From Labia minor (Eukaryota; Arthropoda; Insecta; Dermaptera; Spongiphoridae), in assembly GCA_963082975.1 (NCBI GenBank), contig OY720344.1:3893580-3957579 (forward strand): DNA of 64,000 nucleotides, given 5' to 3'. Positions 31,819-43,433 of the stretch are shown here, piece by piece (position 1 is the first letter of the stretch; each line of letters begins with the position of its first letter). The notes under the pieces are model-generated. The model had not been told where the DNA came from, searched no databases, and saw nothing but the letters and a program-made list of their open reading frames with translations. The position numbers and the translations under genes were made by a program.

Positions 31819-32966
31819 TAATATATAAGGTTTTTGTCTGTACATTGTACAGAATTTTAAAATTTTGACATACCTACACGTTTCATGACCACTAGAATCC
31901 AAAAGTGATTTAAGAATTTTTCATATCTGTCTGTCCGGGAAATTGTGACACTATAAATTAAAAATTGGCTGAACCGATTATGACTATGAAATTAAAACAC
32001 ATCAATATTTTTCTTCTTTTCTATTTAAAAGTATATTTAAGGGGTAAGTATAAATTATATCTATTACAAATAGAAAAAAAAAAAAAACAGAAATTATTTT
32101 TTTAGTGTATTTTAAAGTTAAAAATATTTTTAAAACGTTAATTAAAATGTGTAATTATATTATCTTTGTTTTTGTTTTTAATTTAATTATTCAATTATTA
32201 CTTACTATACTACTAAATTTTAAGTACAAAAATGAATTACTTATTGATAATATTAAAATTAAAATATGATTTTTTTAGACAAAAGATACAAGGGAGTTGT
32301 TTTAAATTTTTGTCTTTTTATAAAATTGTATTTACATTTTTTAAATTTAATTTATACCGTTCTCTTTTAAATAGAAATTAAGAAATATTCAAATATATTA
32401 TGGATTTATTAGACATAGATAAAATTTATACTCTTCACTTTTAAATAAAAAAAGAATTATTCAAATAAAATAAGAATAATTTTGAAAAATTAATAATTTA
32501 AGATAAATATGATCTAAATAAAAATGTTATTAATTTATTAAAATGAAAACTTTTAAAATAAATTATTTAATTGAAATGATATTTAAATATTATAAATTAA
32601 AATAAACATTTAAATATTATAATCATTCTTTGTATGGGGATTTCATCAAATTAATATTAATTTTATATTCATTATCGGAAATGAATCTACTTCTTCACTG
32701 AGCCTGTGAACATGGAATATTATATACATTTTTAAAAATTAATTTTTGCGCCTATTAATTAAATATTGATAAAATTTAAAGGATAGCCAATAGAATAGAA
32801 TATAAGACTATTGATATGTAATTTCATAGTAATCGGTTCAGTCAATTTTGGCTTGATAATGTCCCAATTTTATCGATGAACATGAAAAATTTTAAAGTCA
32901 CTTTTGAAACGTGAAGGGATGCAAACAATTTTTAATTCTGAACAAAAATCATTTTTTATATACGTA
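31819..32966. mobile_element. E-family foldback element
   Basis: The left arm (31819-32110) and right arm (about 32400-32966) are imperfect inverted repeats: CACGTTTCA..AAAAGTGA, AATTTTTCAT, GACTGAACCGATT and TATGAAATTA pair between them. The left arm also holds TCTGTCTGTCCGGG. There is no ORF. 32401-32752 is almost identical, inverted, to 35285-35640. Confidence 0.65.
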
Positions 32967-33419
32967 TATTATGATTAAGATTAATATTTTTTAATATTTA
33001 ATATTCAAATCATAATTATTAAAGTTTTCAAAAAAAGATAATACCTAGCTATTTCAAAAGTATTACTAATTCAATATTTCATATTATTGGATATCAGATT
33101 GTTTCTTTTATTTTATAAGTTAATGCTCATACACATTTTTTAATTAAAATCTCGTTGATTATCAGTTAAAATAGAATAACATTACACAAGTATGACTAAT
33201 ACATCAATGAATATAAAATGTTGAAAGTCAAAGGGTATCGTATTAATATGCCAATTAAAGAATTGCCTGAAAAGGTGAAACATTTTTTCTTATTTCAACT
33301 TTTAGAATTTAGGAATCATATGAAGAAATTTTTAGAATTATTGATGATATGTGAATCAAATTTGAAATTTGAAATTCTTCTTTAAATTCAAATTTTCATG
33401 ATTTTGCTAGTGTGATAGA
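32967..33419. other. AT-rich spacer
   Basis: Nothing recognisable was seen. Confidence 0.4.
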
Positions 33420-33933
33420 TGTATAATATGTATATATAAAAGACAGTTCTTTCCCCTATTCCTCCTAAACGATTTATGCGATTTGGGCCATTCTAATGTC
33501 ATTGGATAGCTCTCGTGGTGCTAATCTATTAATTGCGTGAAATGCATTGGAAAACAAGAAATACTTTTGGAGAAAAGTGAAAAAAATAATTTTTTTCTTA
33601 CTTTTTATTATTTTTGACGTTATTTGTGACGTCATATCCAATGCCTCTTATATCTTATAATATTTTTCAATCTTTTGCGTTTCAATTTCTTTGCGTGTGA
33701 GGGCCCTCACATTCGTCCGCTAATATATAATTAATTTACTGATTTATTTAAAATAGATTTTAAATAAGAACACAAAAAGAAAGAAATGAATGTTTTATGT
33801 AATATACGGATTGAAACAAAATGGTTGAAAACCTTTTACTACTTTCAACCAAATACTATGTACCACTCGGGGGTATAGGGGGCGGAGCCCCCGTCTAGGT
33901 GTAAAGAGCGACGAATGCGCTCTGAGCAGCTAG
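33420..33933 (+). mobile_element. Short non-autonomous Helitron
   Basis: The 3' end is textbook. A hairpin AGAGCG-ACGAATG-CGCTCT (33905-33923) is followed ten bases later by CTAG (33930-33933) and a T, the Helitron host-site base. A second strong hairpin GGGGGC-GGA-GCCCCC lies just upstream (about 33879-33893). The 5' region TATATATAAAAGACAGTTC and CCTCCTAAACGATTTATGCG fits Helitron 5' ends, though the expected TC start is not seen, so the left boundary is approximate. No Rep/helicase ORF. Confidence 0.75.
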
Positions 33934-34066
33934 TATGTATTTTAAGTGAAGAAGAGTGAAAATAAATACAAATATGGAAATGGGAAGAGTCATTACAAAT
34001 AATAATTCTCGAGTAGTCTTGTCAGAAATTAAAATAGCGTCATTGGATAACAATTTTTCTGAATTT

Positions 34067-34153
34067 TGTTCCCGGAAGCTGGATTGACTCCGTTCCATCC
34101 GGAACCTTGTGAATGTGAGGCAGGTTCGCTACCCACACACCCAATGGCGCCTT
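34067..34153 (-). mobile_element. tRNA-derived SINE, copy F, 5' part
   Basis: It retains the tRNA-like head (minus-strand GGCGCCATTGGGTGTGTGGG) and a piece of the body. The B box region and the left-hand tail are deleted. It abuts (AAT)n at 34158-34190. Confidence 0.75.
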
Positions 34154-34156
34154 CTG

Positions 34157-34157
<1 letters not shown>

Positions 34158-34190
<33 letters not shown>
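34158..34190. repeat. (AAT)n microsatellite
   Basis: About eleven units. Confidence 0.9.
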
Positions 34191-34191
<1 letters not shown>

Positions 34192-34994
34192 TGTAATTCA
34201 TCTGTCAATTAATATTTTTCTTTAATTTGACAACAATATTAATTATTTTAATGGAAATAAAGTGGATGGGGGGAGGGGGGGGGGGGTGTTGAAATAAAAG
34301 CTAATATTTTTCTTCCCTCTGGTGAGGTTGAAAAAATTAACTTTAGTATGTAAAAATCATTTAATAAAATAATTTAAACGATAGACAAAGAAAGAGAGAG
34401 AGAGAGAACTAACGACAAAAGAAGTGAGAGAGAGAAAGAGAAAAATTCAGGGAAAGAGGGTGTATTTTTTTTTTTTTTTTTCGATCGCTGTTCGATGACT
34501 TCAGAGTAGGTTACCAACGCCAGATCACTGTACAAATTTAAATACATTTCCATATATACATATCTAATTGTAAATTGATACTGTTGAACGCTGCAGGCGT
34601 TGAATTCGATGACGACGATGTCGACGACATCGGCAACGACGAAGGGATGAAAAGAGAGAGAGAGAGGAGGGAGTTAAAATGAGAAGAATGGGGGAGCGCC
34701 CTTTTCTTTCTCTTATACGCATTTCAAATAGCATTGATGAACAGAACGGACAGACAAATTCGAAACAAACGACGGCCATCTGGCTCTGGCATATACTTCT
34801 ACAAAATTATAACAAAATAAAATCATAAAAATATCATATAAGCTTTTAATAATAAAAAAAACAAAAAGTTTCTTAATGGAGATTCCAAATTTTATTACGA
34901 TTACATGCATATATATTTATCCTTTATTAAAAATTATTATTTTAAACATCAGTACTTCTGTAAATAAAATAATATATATATATATATATATATA
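34191..34994. other. Spacer with GA tracts and a small unique island
   Basis: A G-run lies at 34269-34286, (GA)n at 34392-34407, 34427-34441 and 34651-34668. 34480-34790 is richer sequence (GATGACGACGATGTCGACGA at 34609) and includes GACGGCCATCTGG, a YY1/Pho-like site at 34771-34783. (TA)n lies at 34975-34994. No frame is convincing. Confidence 0.4.
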
Positions 34995-35288
34995 TTAGGT
35001 CGAGTCATAAATAACTTCCGCCTAAGTAGTGTGTTTCTTTTGGTATTGTTTGTACACAATGAGATTCCCCTTGATAAGGGATTTTTGTTTTTGCTTAGCA
35101 AGTATAAACTGGTCAGTCCGGGTCAGTCTCTAGACAACCTCGTTTCGGTGCGCACGTAAATATTTTTTTATTTATACCTTTAAAATGGATAATCAAAAAA
35201 TACACTTTCGACATGTGATGCTTTGGGAATTTAAACAAGGCAATAGTGCTACAGCTACGGCTCGAAAACTTTGCAGTGTATATGGTGA
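34995..35288 (+). mobile_element. Mariner 5' end fragment
   Basis: The terminal sequence TTAGGTCGAGTCATAAATAA, the leader, and the start of a transposase gene are present. The copy is broken at about 35288, where E-family sequence begins. Confidence 0.8.
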
Positions 35289-35310
35289 AGGCGCAAAAAT
35301 TAATTTTTAA
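35185..35310 (+). pseudogene. Mariner transposase N-terminal fragment
   Basis: It starts MDNQKIHFRHVMLWEFKQGN, the first helix-turn-helix of a mariner transposase, and continues to VYGEG. After that the frame enters foreign sequence and stops. The other domains are absent. It represents a different mariner lineage from the copies at 10300, 21518 and 43434. Confidence 0.85.
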
Positions 35311-35860
35311 AAATGTATATAATATTCCATGTTCACAGGCTCAGTGAAGAAGTAGATTCATTTCCGATAATGAATATAAAATTAATATTAATTTGATGAA
35401 ATCCCCATACAAAGAATGATTATAATATTTAAATGTTTATTTTAATTTATAATATTTAAATATCATTTCAATTAAATAATTTATTTTAAAAGTTTTCATT
35501 TTAATAAATTAATAACATTTTTATTTAGATCATATTTATCTTAAATTATTAAATTTTCAAAATTATTCTTATTTTATTTGAATAATTCTTTTTTTATTTA
35601 AAAGTGAAGAGTATAAATTTTATCTATGTCTAATAAACAAAATAGAAATAATTTTTTTTTTAGTGTTTTATGAAGTTTTAAAAATATTTTAAACCAATTA
35701 AAATGATTAATAAATTATACTATGATTTTTTTTTTGTTTTGTTTTTAGTCTTATTACCAATATATTAAATACAAAAATTATATAGATTATTTAAAGAAAT
35801 GATATTTATAAAGGAATTGTTTAAATTTTTCTCTTTTTTTAATGGGTTCAATATTTTAAT
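35285..35860. mobile_element. E-family fragment fused to mariner
   Basis: 35285-35640 is the inverted, nearly identical counterpart of 32401-32752. 35640-35860 aligns in direct orientation with the E interior at 32075-32340. It is thus one arm plus the interior of an E element. The join to the mariner lies at GGCGC, which both parents carry. Confidence 0.7.
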
Positions 35861-36589
35861 TTTCTTTTCAATTCAAATGATTATATTCTATATAGTCGAA
35901 AAAAAATATATTTGACCTCTTGTGCTTATACATTGAATACAATAAATAAATTTTAAAATTTCGAAATTTAAAAAAATAATTTTAAACTAATTTTTTTAAA
36001 TTTAAGCATAAAGATAGAAATTAATTAAAAAGTTTCTTTTTTATTTATAAATTCACATTTTGTAATTTTATATTAATAAAATATAATATTATAGATTATA
36101 CTTATATATGTATATTAAAATAAGGAATTAATATGTTATATGTTTGTTTAATTTTTCGTATAATATTACTAATCAATTAAATGTAAATGTAAAATTAAAT
36201 ATCAAATTTTGAAGATTAAAATTAAAATTAGAAAAATGAGAGTTTTTAAACTAATTTTAAAATATTTTAATATTTGTATATTTATTGCAATTATAATATT
36301 AAAAAATAAAGTTATTAATTAATTGATAATATTAAAGAATAACATTAATTAAGTAGATATTGATACATTTATAAAAAAAACATATTTATTTTAATAATAT
36401 ATTATATACACTATACATTAATTCGTATAATTAAAATCGGAATTTTAAATTTTTCTATAAGGCGGTTTGAGCATCAACTTATAATAAAAATATTAATAAT
36501 TGTTAATAGTAATAATTGTAATATTGCATTACACTAATAATTTCTATATAAAGATTATTTTTATTTTATTAATATTTATTGTTATTTTG
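35861..36589. other. AT-rich spacer
   Basis: Nothing recognisable was seen. Confidence 0.4.
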
Positions 36590-36960
36590 AATGCCATTTT
36601 CACATTCACCCTCGCCACTTTCGTCTTTCGAATGGAGCTTTTTCGACTTTGTAAAGAAATTTCTCATTCCACTCTCTCACTCTCTCTCTTTCTCCCTCGG
36701 AGAGAGAGAGAGAAAGAAAGAAAGAGGCACCAGCGCAGAAACTTCATCTGCCAAAGCGAACAACGAAAATACATGGTGGATAACAAAGAATGAACAAAAA
36801 GATGAACAACAGGGAGAGAGAGAAAGAGAGAAAGATAGAAAGAAAGAACAGAATTTCAAAAAGAGAGGGAGAGAGAGATGAACAAAGAAAATTTCACAGG
36901 CGACAAACACGGTGCGATAATTTCCGCAAAGTAGCTTTTAATAAAGAGATTGAGGTAAAA
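36590..36960. other. GA-rich island
   Basis: Unique sequence ATTCACCCTCGCCACTTTCG (36604) passes into CT/GA tracts at 36673-36726 and GA-rich repeats at 36812-36879. Frames on both strands are made of the repeat and are not called. Confidence 0.4.
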
Positions 36961-37329
36961 ATAAATAAATAAATAAATAATGAATGACAAAGAATTGTTG
37001 GTTTAACTGCTTTAAAATTTGAATTTCTCAAGAAAAAAGCAAAAATTCTGTTTAAAAAAAAAAAATAATACTTTCTACTTATTTTCACAATAAATAAGAT
37101 TATTAAAAAAAATGAATATACTTATTAGATATTTTATTATATACAATATTATAGGTTGGAAGAAAAGTACTGCAGGATTTGTTAGGTGAACATTTCTACT
37201 AATTTTTCTTCCCACACAGAGAATAAATGAATATTTCCAGTATTTATACTGTAAGAAAGTGCACTTCAAATCGAATAATAATAATAATAATAATAATATA
37301 ATATAATTGCATTCATCTTCTAAAAGCAG
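36961..37329. other. AT-rich spacer ending in (AAT)n
   Basis: (AAAT)n lies at 36962-36979 and (AAT)n at 37274-37298, the latter directly upstream of the LINE remnant. Confidence 0.5.
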
Positions 37330-38170
37330 TGATGAGAGCTGATAAAGGCTACATTACCGTTGAACCTCTTCGAACTTGGCCAACAAATTAAAATAAAAGA
37401 AATGGATGTGTTTTGCACGGGAAATTCCCTAAACTAATCGATGATCCCTATGTAGACATAGAAACCTCCTTGCAATGGATTGTGCACGGCGCCCTATAGT
37501 ATAGGGCCTATACCCAGAAACAGAAGGATTTATGGCCGCTATCCAAGATAAAGTCATAAAAACTAAAAACTACCAAAGGCAAAAAATGTGATAATACCGG
37601 CGAATCTATTGAACAATTCATTGGGGGTTGCCCGGGTTTTGCTGAAACCGCATACTTGGGCAAGCACAACCAACTAGCAAAACTAATCCAACAGTATTTT
37701 GGATTTAAGTACGGGCTGCTAGATCAAAAAACTACAGCACCTGTTGTTGAAGATGCGAATGCCATTCTCTTATTGGGAGAGACCAGTCCTTACTGATAAA
37801 ACAGTCACTGATAAAGACCGGACATTCTCCTCATCAATAAAGAAAAAAAAAGTGTCACGATAAGTGATATATCAGTTCCTCTTACACCAAACTTAAAAAA
37901 AAATAGTGAAACCTGTGAAAACTGTTAAAGTATGAGGAGCTGGCGATAGAAATAAAAAGAATTTGGAAGCTGGATAATGGAGACATGATCTACCCTATTG
38001 TATTGGCGTTGTCTCAAATAACATGAGGAGAACATTTAAGGAGCTTGCACTACCTAACAACCTAATACGAATAGGCCAAAAAGCTTGTGGTGCCCCCCCA
38101 CACCACAAATAGATGGCGCCGCGCCAACCTGCACCTACCCAGGACGATAATAACATAATGGAGATAATGT
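37330..38170 (+). pseudogene. LINE pol C-terminus: CCHC-like knuckle and restriction-like endonuclease region
   Basis: The frame is broken several times, but blocks in order are recognisable. ETEGFMAAIQDKV lies near 37520. CDNTGESIEQFIGGC (37588-37632) is the Cys-rich knuckle with Gln in the His position, followed by AETAYLGKHNQLAKLIQQ. RPVLTDKTVTDK.R near 37780 is followed by a T-ISDISVPL block, the PD...D core of the endonuclease with the Pro-Asp damaged. ELAIEIKRIWKLDNGD lies at about 37938. The order knuckle, then endonuclease, is that of R2/R4-type LINEs; clade placement is my inference from remembered motif style. Confidence 0.65.
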
Positions 38171-38448
38171 ATATAGTGTAGATATTGTGAAACAATAAAT
38201 TGAGTTATGACTCCAAATCTTCGGCAATGATTTACTAGTCCTTTTCCAACATCCTACATCTATCACACCTATCGTATATACATGTCCGCCACAAGCTATT
38301 CTATTACAAACGTGCCATATCGTAATATACACTGAAAATGTCATCTGGGTCAGGATGAACTTCCTTTTCGCATCGACCGAGCCTAATCCCACTTCATCTC
38401 AGAGATAGGTGAAATTTTTCCAGCAGCAATGTTGAGAAAGTCCAATAA

Positions 38449-38490
<42 letters not shown>
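37330..38490 (+). mobile_element. RLE-type (R2/R4-like) LINE remnant between TAA repeats
   Basis: Decayed 3' portion of a non-LTR retrotransposon whose 3' sequence ends CCAATAAA and runs into (AAT)n at 38447-38488. An (AAT)n tract also lies at the other side (37274-37298). Insertion inside TAA microsatellites is known for Dong/R4 elements, which use a restriction-like endonuclease. Confidence 0.6.
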
Positions 38491-38491
<1 letters not shown>

Positions 38492-39368
38492 CTAGCTTAT
38501 CTCAATTGTCATAATGAATGAACCAAAATTGTGCACTAATCCATTGCATAGAAATATCATTGGAATGAGAACCAAACACTTTCAATCTTACAAATCTTAC
38601 TCACATCTACTATTATCCTAGTATATTCCAACAGGAACATAATAAGACACATTAAACTGAAAGGCGGTTTTTCATTTAATACATTCCTTATTGATGACAC
38701 CAGGCCAAACACAAATAAATAATCTGCTGGCAATATGAAACATAAAAATCAGCAAATATGCGAACCTGACCTGTGACATAAAAAAGCAGTGTCTGCAGTC
38801 TTAATCGTTATTTCAACAACTGGACTGATCTCCTGAAACCTGACTAAAAACTTTTTATCGTTACAATCGTGTGTTATGCATTACACTGGGACCGTCCACT
38901 ATGCCCAAGAGTCAGCAACGTTTGCTTTGAAAAAACAAAAAACAAAAAACAGATAATAGAATTAAGTATTAAGTAATCAATGGCATAGCATTGGAGAATA
39001 AGTATGAAAGTTCAAACTTAACTAAGTTGATATACAAATTTAAAATAGGAAGATGAAAGAAGTTTTGTACGTATAAATAAATTTGTTATATATAAATTGT
39101 TTTTCTAAAATATAAAAGTACATGTGAATTATTTGAAAAAACCGAAAGAAGTTTTCCTGCTAAAGAAAAGAACCCTCAGACACCGAACCGATCCCTTCCA
39201 CCACCAACATACGCGTATATTATGTAATTGGATGTAAATAATCAAAACAATATGAATTGTAATATTTGTACTTGAAGGTAACTACTATTTAGTAATAATA
39301 ATATTGGGAACAAATTACTATAATATTAAGATTTAATTTAAGATTTTCAAGTAACAATTATAATTAAG
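38491..39368. other. Unclassified, partly unique
   Basis: 38500-38930 is less AT-rich than most spacers and may be old LINE sequence, but no motif was recognised. 39160-39215 holds CCGATCCCTTCCACCACCAA. The rest is AT-rich. Confidence 0.3.
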
Positions 39369-39974
39369 CTGGAGTGTCTCCAATCGAGTATCTCGCAATT
39401 TGAATTGGATTAAGTAACATAATAACATAATATATTATATTTAAATTTAATTAATTATAAATTATAAATTAAAATTAATAAATAATATTTATTTAACCAG
39501 CGCATGTTTGGCTCTTTGTTGATGGCACCACGTCACTTGTTGGCGTGTGAGATTTGCAGTGTTAAAAAATTAATTCTGGTACTTTCAGCAATTCAATCAA
39601 GCTGAAATTCTATATATCGCAGTTTTATAGAATTTTTATTCATGTGAAAAATTATCAAACCTATATCTTTATTTTTACGGTCACTTTAGAAGAAAAAAAT
39701 CAAAACGTTGTAGACAATGACCCTCTTCCGGTTGAGCTTCATTTCTCAAAAGTTGATAGAAAACTACGAATTTTGAATAATGCCTGCCCGGATACCAAAT
39801 TTCATGATTCTAGCTCAAACCGTTTTTGCGTAATCTTGTCTACATACACAGACACAGACATTTTTCTCAACCTTAGTGAAAATGATTCAGGAACCTTCAA
39901 AACGTATAAAAACATTAAAATCTCGACATCAAAAATTTTCATGATCGCAATACTATAGCTCTGGCGAGATAGTA
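39369..39974 (+). mobile_element. R-family repeat, copy R5, full length
   Basis: Both terminal hairpins are present (CTGGAGTGTCTCCAATCGAG start, CTCTGGCGAGATAGT end). The 104-codon frame inside it also occurs, interrupted, in other copies and is not treated as a gene. Confidence 0.78.
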
Positions 39975-40320
39975 AAAAAACTAATGATTTTATTTAACAA
40001 TATTGATGTTTTTGTTTCAATTTTGAAATTTTTCTATAAACAAAGGAGATATAGGGGTACTAGTAAAGATTATTTTTCTTCATTATATTCAATGACCATT
40101 TGATAATGACCATTCAATTAAGATGAGTGCTTATCATATATTATATTGGATTCTAATTAAAATCTTATTCACAATTTTTATCAATAAAGATGTAATTATG
40201 TTTCATTTTCAGTTGAAATAAACTACACAATTTTTCAATGTAAAATTAATATTTTAAAATTTTTAAAAAATATTGTCATCAGAGCATCATTTCTTTTTTT
40301 AAGTGTTCTTGTTTAAAAGG
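39975..40320. other. AT-rich spacer
   Basis: Nothing recognisable was seen. Confidence 0.4.
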
Positions 40321-40670
40321 TTTCAGTAGTACAATTAGTGAAACAATCTAAACAATCTAAACAATCTACCACGCATACGGTAGCTAATTAAAAGAGCACT
40401 CAACACATTCAGAGAAAATGAATGGCATTCATGGTGTGTGGGTGTGTGGGTGTGGAGGGGAGGGGGTGTTTTTTCTATTTGCTGATATATAATCAGCGCA
40501 TGCATTGATGTGGACTCCACTCCCCCCCCCCCCACACACCCTCTTACAAGAATACGAACACTCACCCTTCAATTGATATTTACGATATACTCGGAGTCGT
40601 TCGAGGGTGGTCCATCAAACGAGAAGTCCAAAATGCATCAATTAGTATTGCAGGCAAGATGGAAGGGTGA

Positions 40671-40709
<39 letters not shown>

Positions 40710-40890
40710 GAAAGAGCGAGTAGAAAACGCCCTCGCGAAAGGGGCGTGCCCCTCCAATCCACCCACCTGTCACCCGGGGCCCAATTTGCCAACGAGACAG
40801 ATGCATCCCCTCGAACAAATCGACTAGTATAAAAAAAAAAAGTTGTACATAATTGCCAGTCTTTTTAGACAACTCTGGGACCCTATTTTC
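40321..40890. other. Non-repeat island with G/C runs and (GT)n
   Basis: A GTGTGGGTGTGG tract lies at 40435-40455, a C-run at 40521-40532 and (GT)n at 40677-40702. 40730-40830 (GCGAAAGGGGCGTGCCCCTC, TCACCCGGGGCCCAATTTGC) is the most GC-rich unique stretch in the window. No credible frame. Candidate regulatory island. Confidence 0.4.
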
Positions 40891-41600
40891 TTTTTTTTTC
40901 TTTTCATTTATTTATTCTACCATTAATAGCATTAAATGAGAAGTATTGTTTCCATTTCCATATGGAAAATTTTGAAAATATTTTTATAAAATTTTCAAAT
41001 AAAATCATGTTTTGAAATTTATTTTAATATATTTTGAATGCATATGAGAATTGAAATTAATTTATATATATATATATATAATATATATGTAGAGAGAGAG
41101 AGTTAAAAAGATTTACTAAATTTATACAGTTTCTATAAATTAATATAATAAAATCTAAGAAGAATGATAAATAATATTAATAGGTGCTTTCTCTACATAA
41201 AATAATAATAATAATAATATCCCACGTCACTCACTCACTCGCTGGCCCCCTAAACCGTAACGCTCGGGCTCAATCGGTTACATTCGGTCTTATTCGGCCA
41301 TATGGCGACTCTCTTCTTTCAGTGGGTCTTTCAAAACAACAAAATTCTTCTGTAAATAATTGGTAATTTGATTTTTATGTGTTTTAAAAAAATGTTAATT
41401 GAATATACATATGAATCAATGATTTCGAAAAGGCAACATTTCCGAATTTTTTCAAAATTGAGAAAAAAATTCCATTTTGTAAAATAACACCTATTTAGAG
41501 TGGAAAGAAGACATCTCCGAAGTTTTATCATTAAGAAAAAAATTCTGATAACTTTATTTATTTCGAAAAGGTAACAACTCTAGCAGTTGTTTCCTTTTAG
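40891..41600. other. AT-rich spacer with a short GC-richer patch
   Basis: (TA)n with (GA)n lies at 41064-41102 and (AAT)n at 41201-41218. 41221-41335 is a small unique island containing TCGGCCATATGGCGACTCTC, two opposed YY1-like cores. TTCGAAAAGG(C/G/T) recurs at 41426, 41563 and 42253, possibly marking an old element. Confidence 0.4.
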
Positions 41601-42125
41601 GTCCCTGAGAAGTATATCGAATTAATAAAATCATCATCAAATACCAATAAATTTGATATCTACAACATTACAACTTCCGAAATTATTGATTTTAAAAAAT
41701 GGTGGCCGCAATTTTACAAAAAAACTGTACTATCCAAAAGAAGTTGTGAAAAGCGAATTCCAAGAGAGCAAAGGGTTTCGTTTGCTGTAAGTTTGTGTAC
41801 AGTTCCGTCACCCCTGGAACTGTTAAGATACGCCAATATATAGATAATGATATGAACCAAGAGGAATTTCATTTACTAAACCATTTAACAAATCTCTTTC
41901 CCTTCTTTACCATATTAAATGGATTTTCCTGCCTATTCTTCAAAAGTGCCAATTAATGCAAAAAAAAAAAATAGTCGACATCAAAAAGGTGATCAGTATA
42001 TTCCAGTAGAATATACACAATTTTACGAAGATTTATTTGTGTGGCCCACAACTAATGAAAATACCGACCAAGATTTTTACATTGTCTACAGAAATAAAAA
42101 TAGTCCAAAATGTTATCAAAAATGA
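41601..42125 (+). pseudogene. Frameshifted transposon-like ORF with KKWWPQFYKK motif
   Basis: Eighty codons are open from 41601 (just after TTCCTTTTAG, a 3' splice-like sequence). They include DFKKWWPQFYKKTVLSKRSC and PREQRVSFAVS, then a stop. The next frame continues GTVKIRQYIDNDMNQEEFHL to about 41920, and the first frame resumes as a 68-codon ORF from 41919 ending VYRNKNSPKCYQK. The block order suggests one decayed protein with two frameshifts, or a GTAAGT donor at 41788 that would remove one of them. I do not recognise the family; the WWPxFYKK block reminds me of proteins repeated in arthropod genomes. Single copy in this window. Confidence 0.45.
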
Positions 42126-42669
42126 CATTTATTGCATATTATATTTGTGTTTTTAGTATATTATTATTTTTGTAAGGTTTTGTTCATATTTTTAAATAAA
42201 AAAACAAGTCATAGTAACAAATTGTTTAACTTATTTCAACCTAACAAAGGACGTTGATTTCGAAAAGGGAACATATCAAAAAGATTTTTTTTTTTATTTT
42301 TCACTACAAAACTAATTTATTAAAATAATGATTAACACAAATTAATATTACCTGAAGAGAGTTAAAAAGAAACACAGAAGAAATAGATTCATACAATTTT
42401 TAATTTTTTCAAAAATCAGTTTTTTTAGTCCCCTGAAGAATTACATTTTTTGGAGATAAAACCTTTTTGAAATAATCGATTCATATATATATATATATAT
42501 ATATTTCATTCTTTTAGATTAAATTAAATATTGAATTAAATTGAATTAAATTATTTAATTATTTTTAAAATTATTTACTAATTTAATTATCAAAAATTAA
42601 TTTTTAAATTAAATTTTTTAAATATAATATATTTATATTATTATTTAATATATATATATAATATATATA
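42126..42669. other. AT-rich spacer with (TA)n
   Basis: (TA)n lies at 42486-42504 and 42649-42670. Confidence 0.45.
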
Positions 42670-42861
42670 CTGAATTTGATTAAATAACATAATATATATA
42701 TATATATATATAATATGTGAAAAATTATCAAACCTATATCTTTATTTTTACGGTCACTTTAGAAGAAAAAAAAATCAAAACGTTGTAGGTAATGACCCTC
42801 TTCTGTTGAGCTACATTTCTCAAAATTTGTGATCGTAATACTATCTATGGCGAGATAGTAA
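42670..42861 (+). mobile_element. R-family repeat, copy R6, internally deleted
   Basis: Fragments of the left (GATTAAATAACATAATATAT), middle (TTTACGGTCACTTTAGAAGA) and right (CTATCTATGGCGAGATAGT) parts are joined. The terminal hairpin is kept. Confidence 0.7.
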
Positions 42862-42989
42862 AAATATATATATTTAAAATATAGAAAATGAAAAACTATG
42901 ATAATAATTAATATTATAAAATATTTTTTTTAAAATTTCGTTATTAATTACTTACACTTACGATGTCCAGTTACACATAATATCTTGTC

Positions 42990-43040
<51 letters not shown>

Positions 43041-43433
43041 CATTGTACAAAACAAATTCAAACTAAATAAATAAAAAATATATTTATTTTTTTTTCTTTT
43101 ATTTTTAATTTATCAAATTTCAAAGAATTTGACTGAGTGAATTATCGCTTTTACAAAGAAATAAATAAAAGGAAATAATATTTGATATTTACAATTTATT
43201 AATAATTTATTAAATTCAATTTAATTTGAAATGATTTTAATTAATAAATAACATTTTTTTTAAATTCAGTTTTATATTAAATTTTATTTTTAAAAGTAAA
43301 AGATAAATTTAAAAAGAATTGAATGATTAAATCTAAAATTATAATATTAACCCAACGTAGAGCATATATAAAAAGTTTTTATTTATTTATTTTTAAATTT
43401 TATCTCTCTTTCTCTTTCCATTGTATATATATT
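42862..43433. other. AT-rich spacer with long (GT)n
   Basis: (GT)n of about 48 bases lies at 42992-43039. The rest is AT-rich. Confidence 0.6.

Noticed and set aside
39644..39958. 104-codon ORF inside R5
   Set aside because: The equivalent frame is broken by stops and frameshifts in R2, R4 and R6, so it is not under protein-level constraint.
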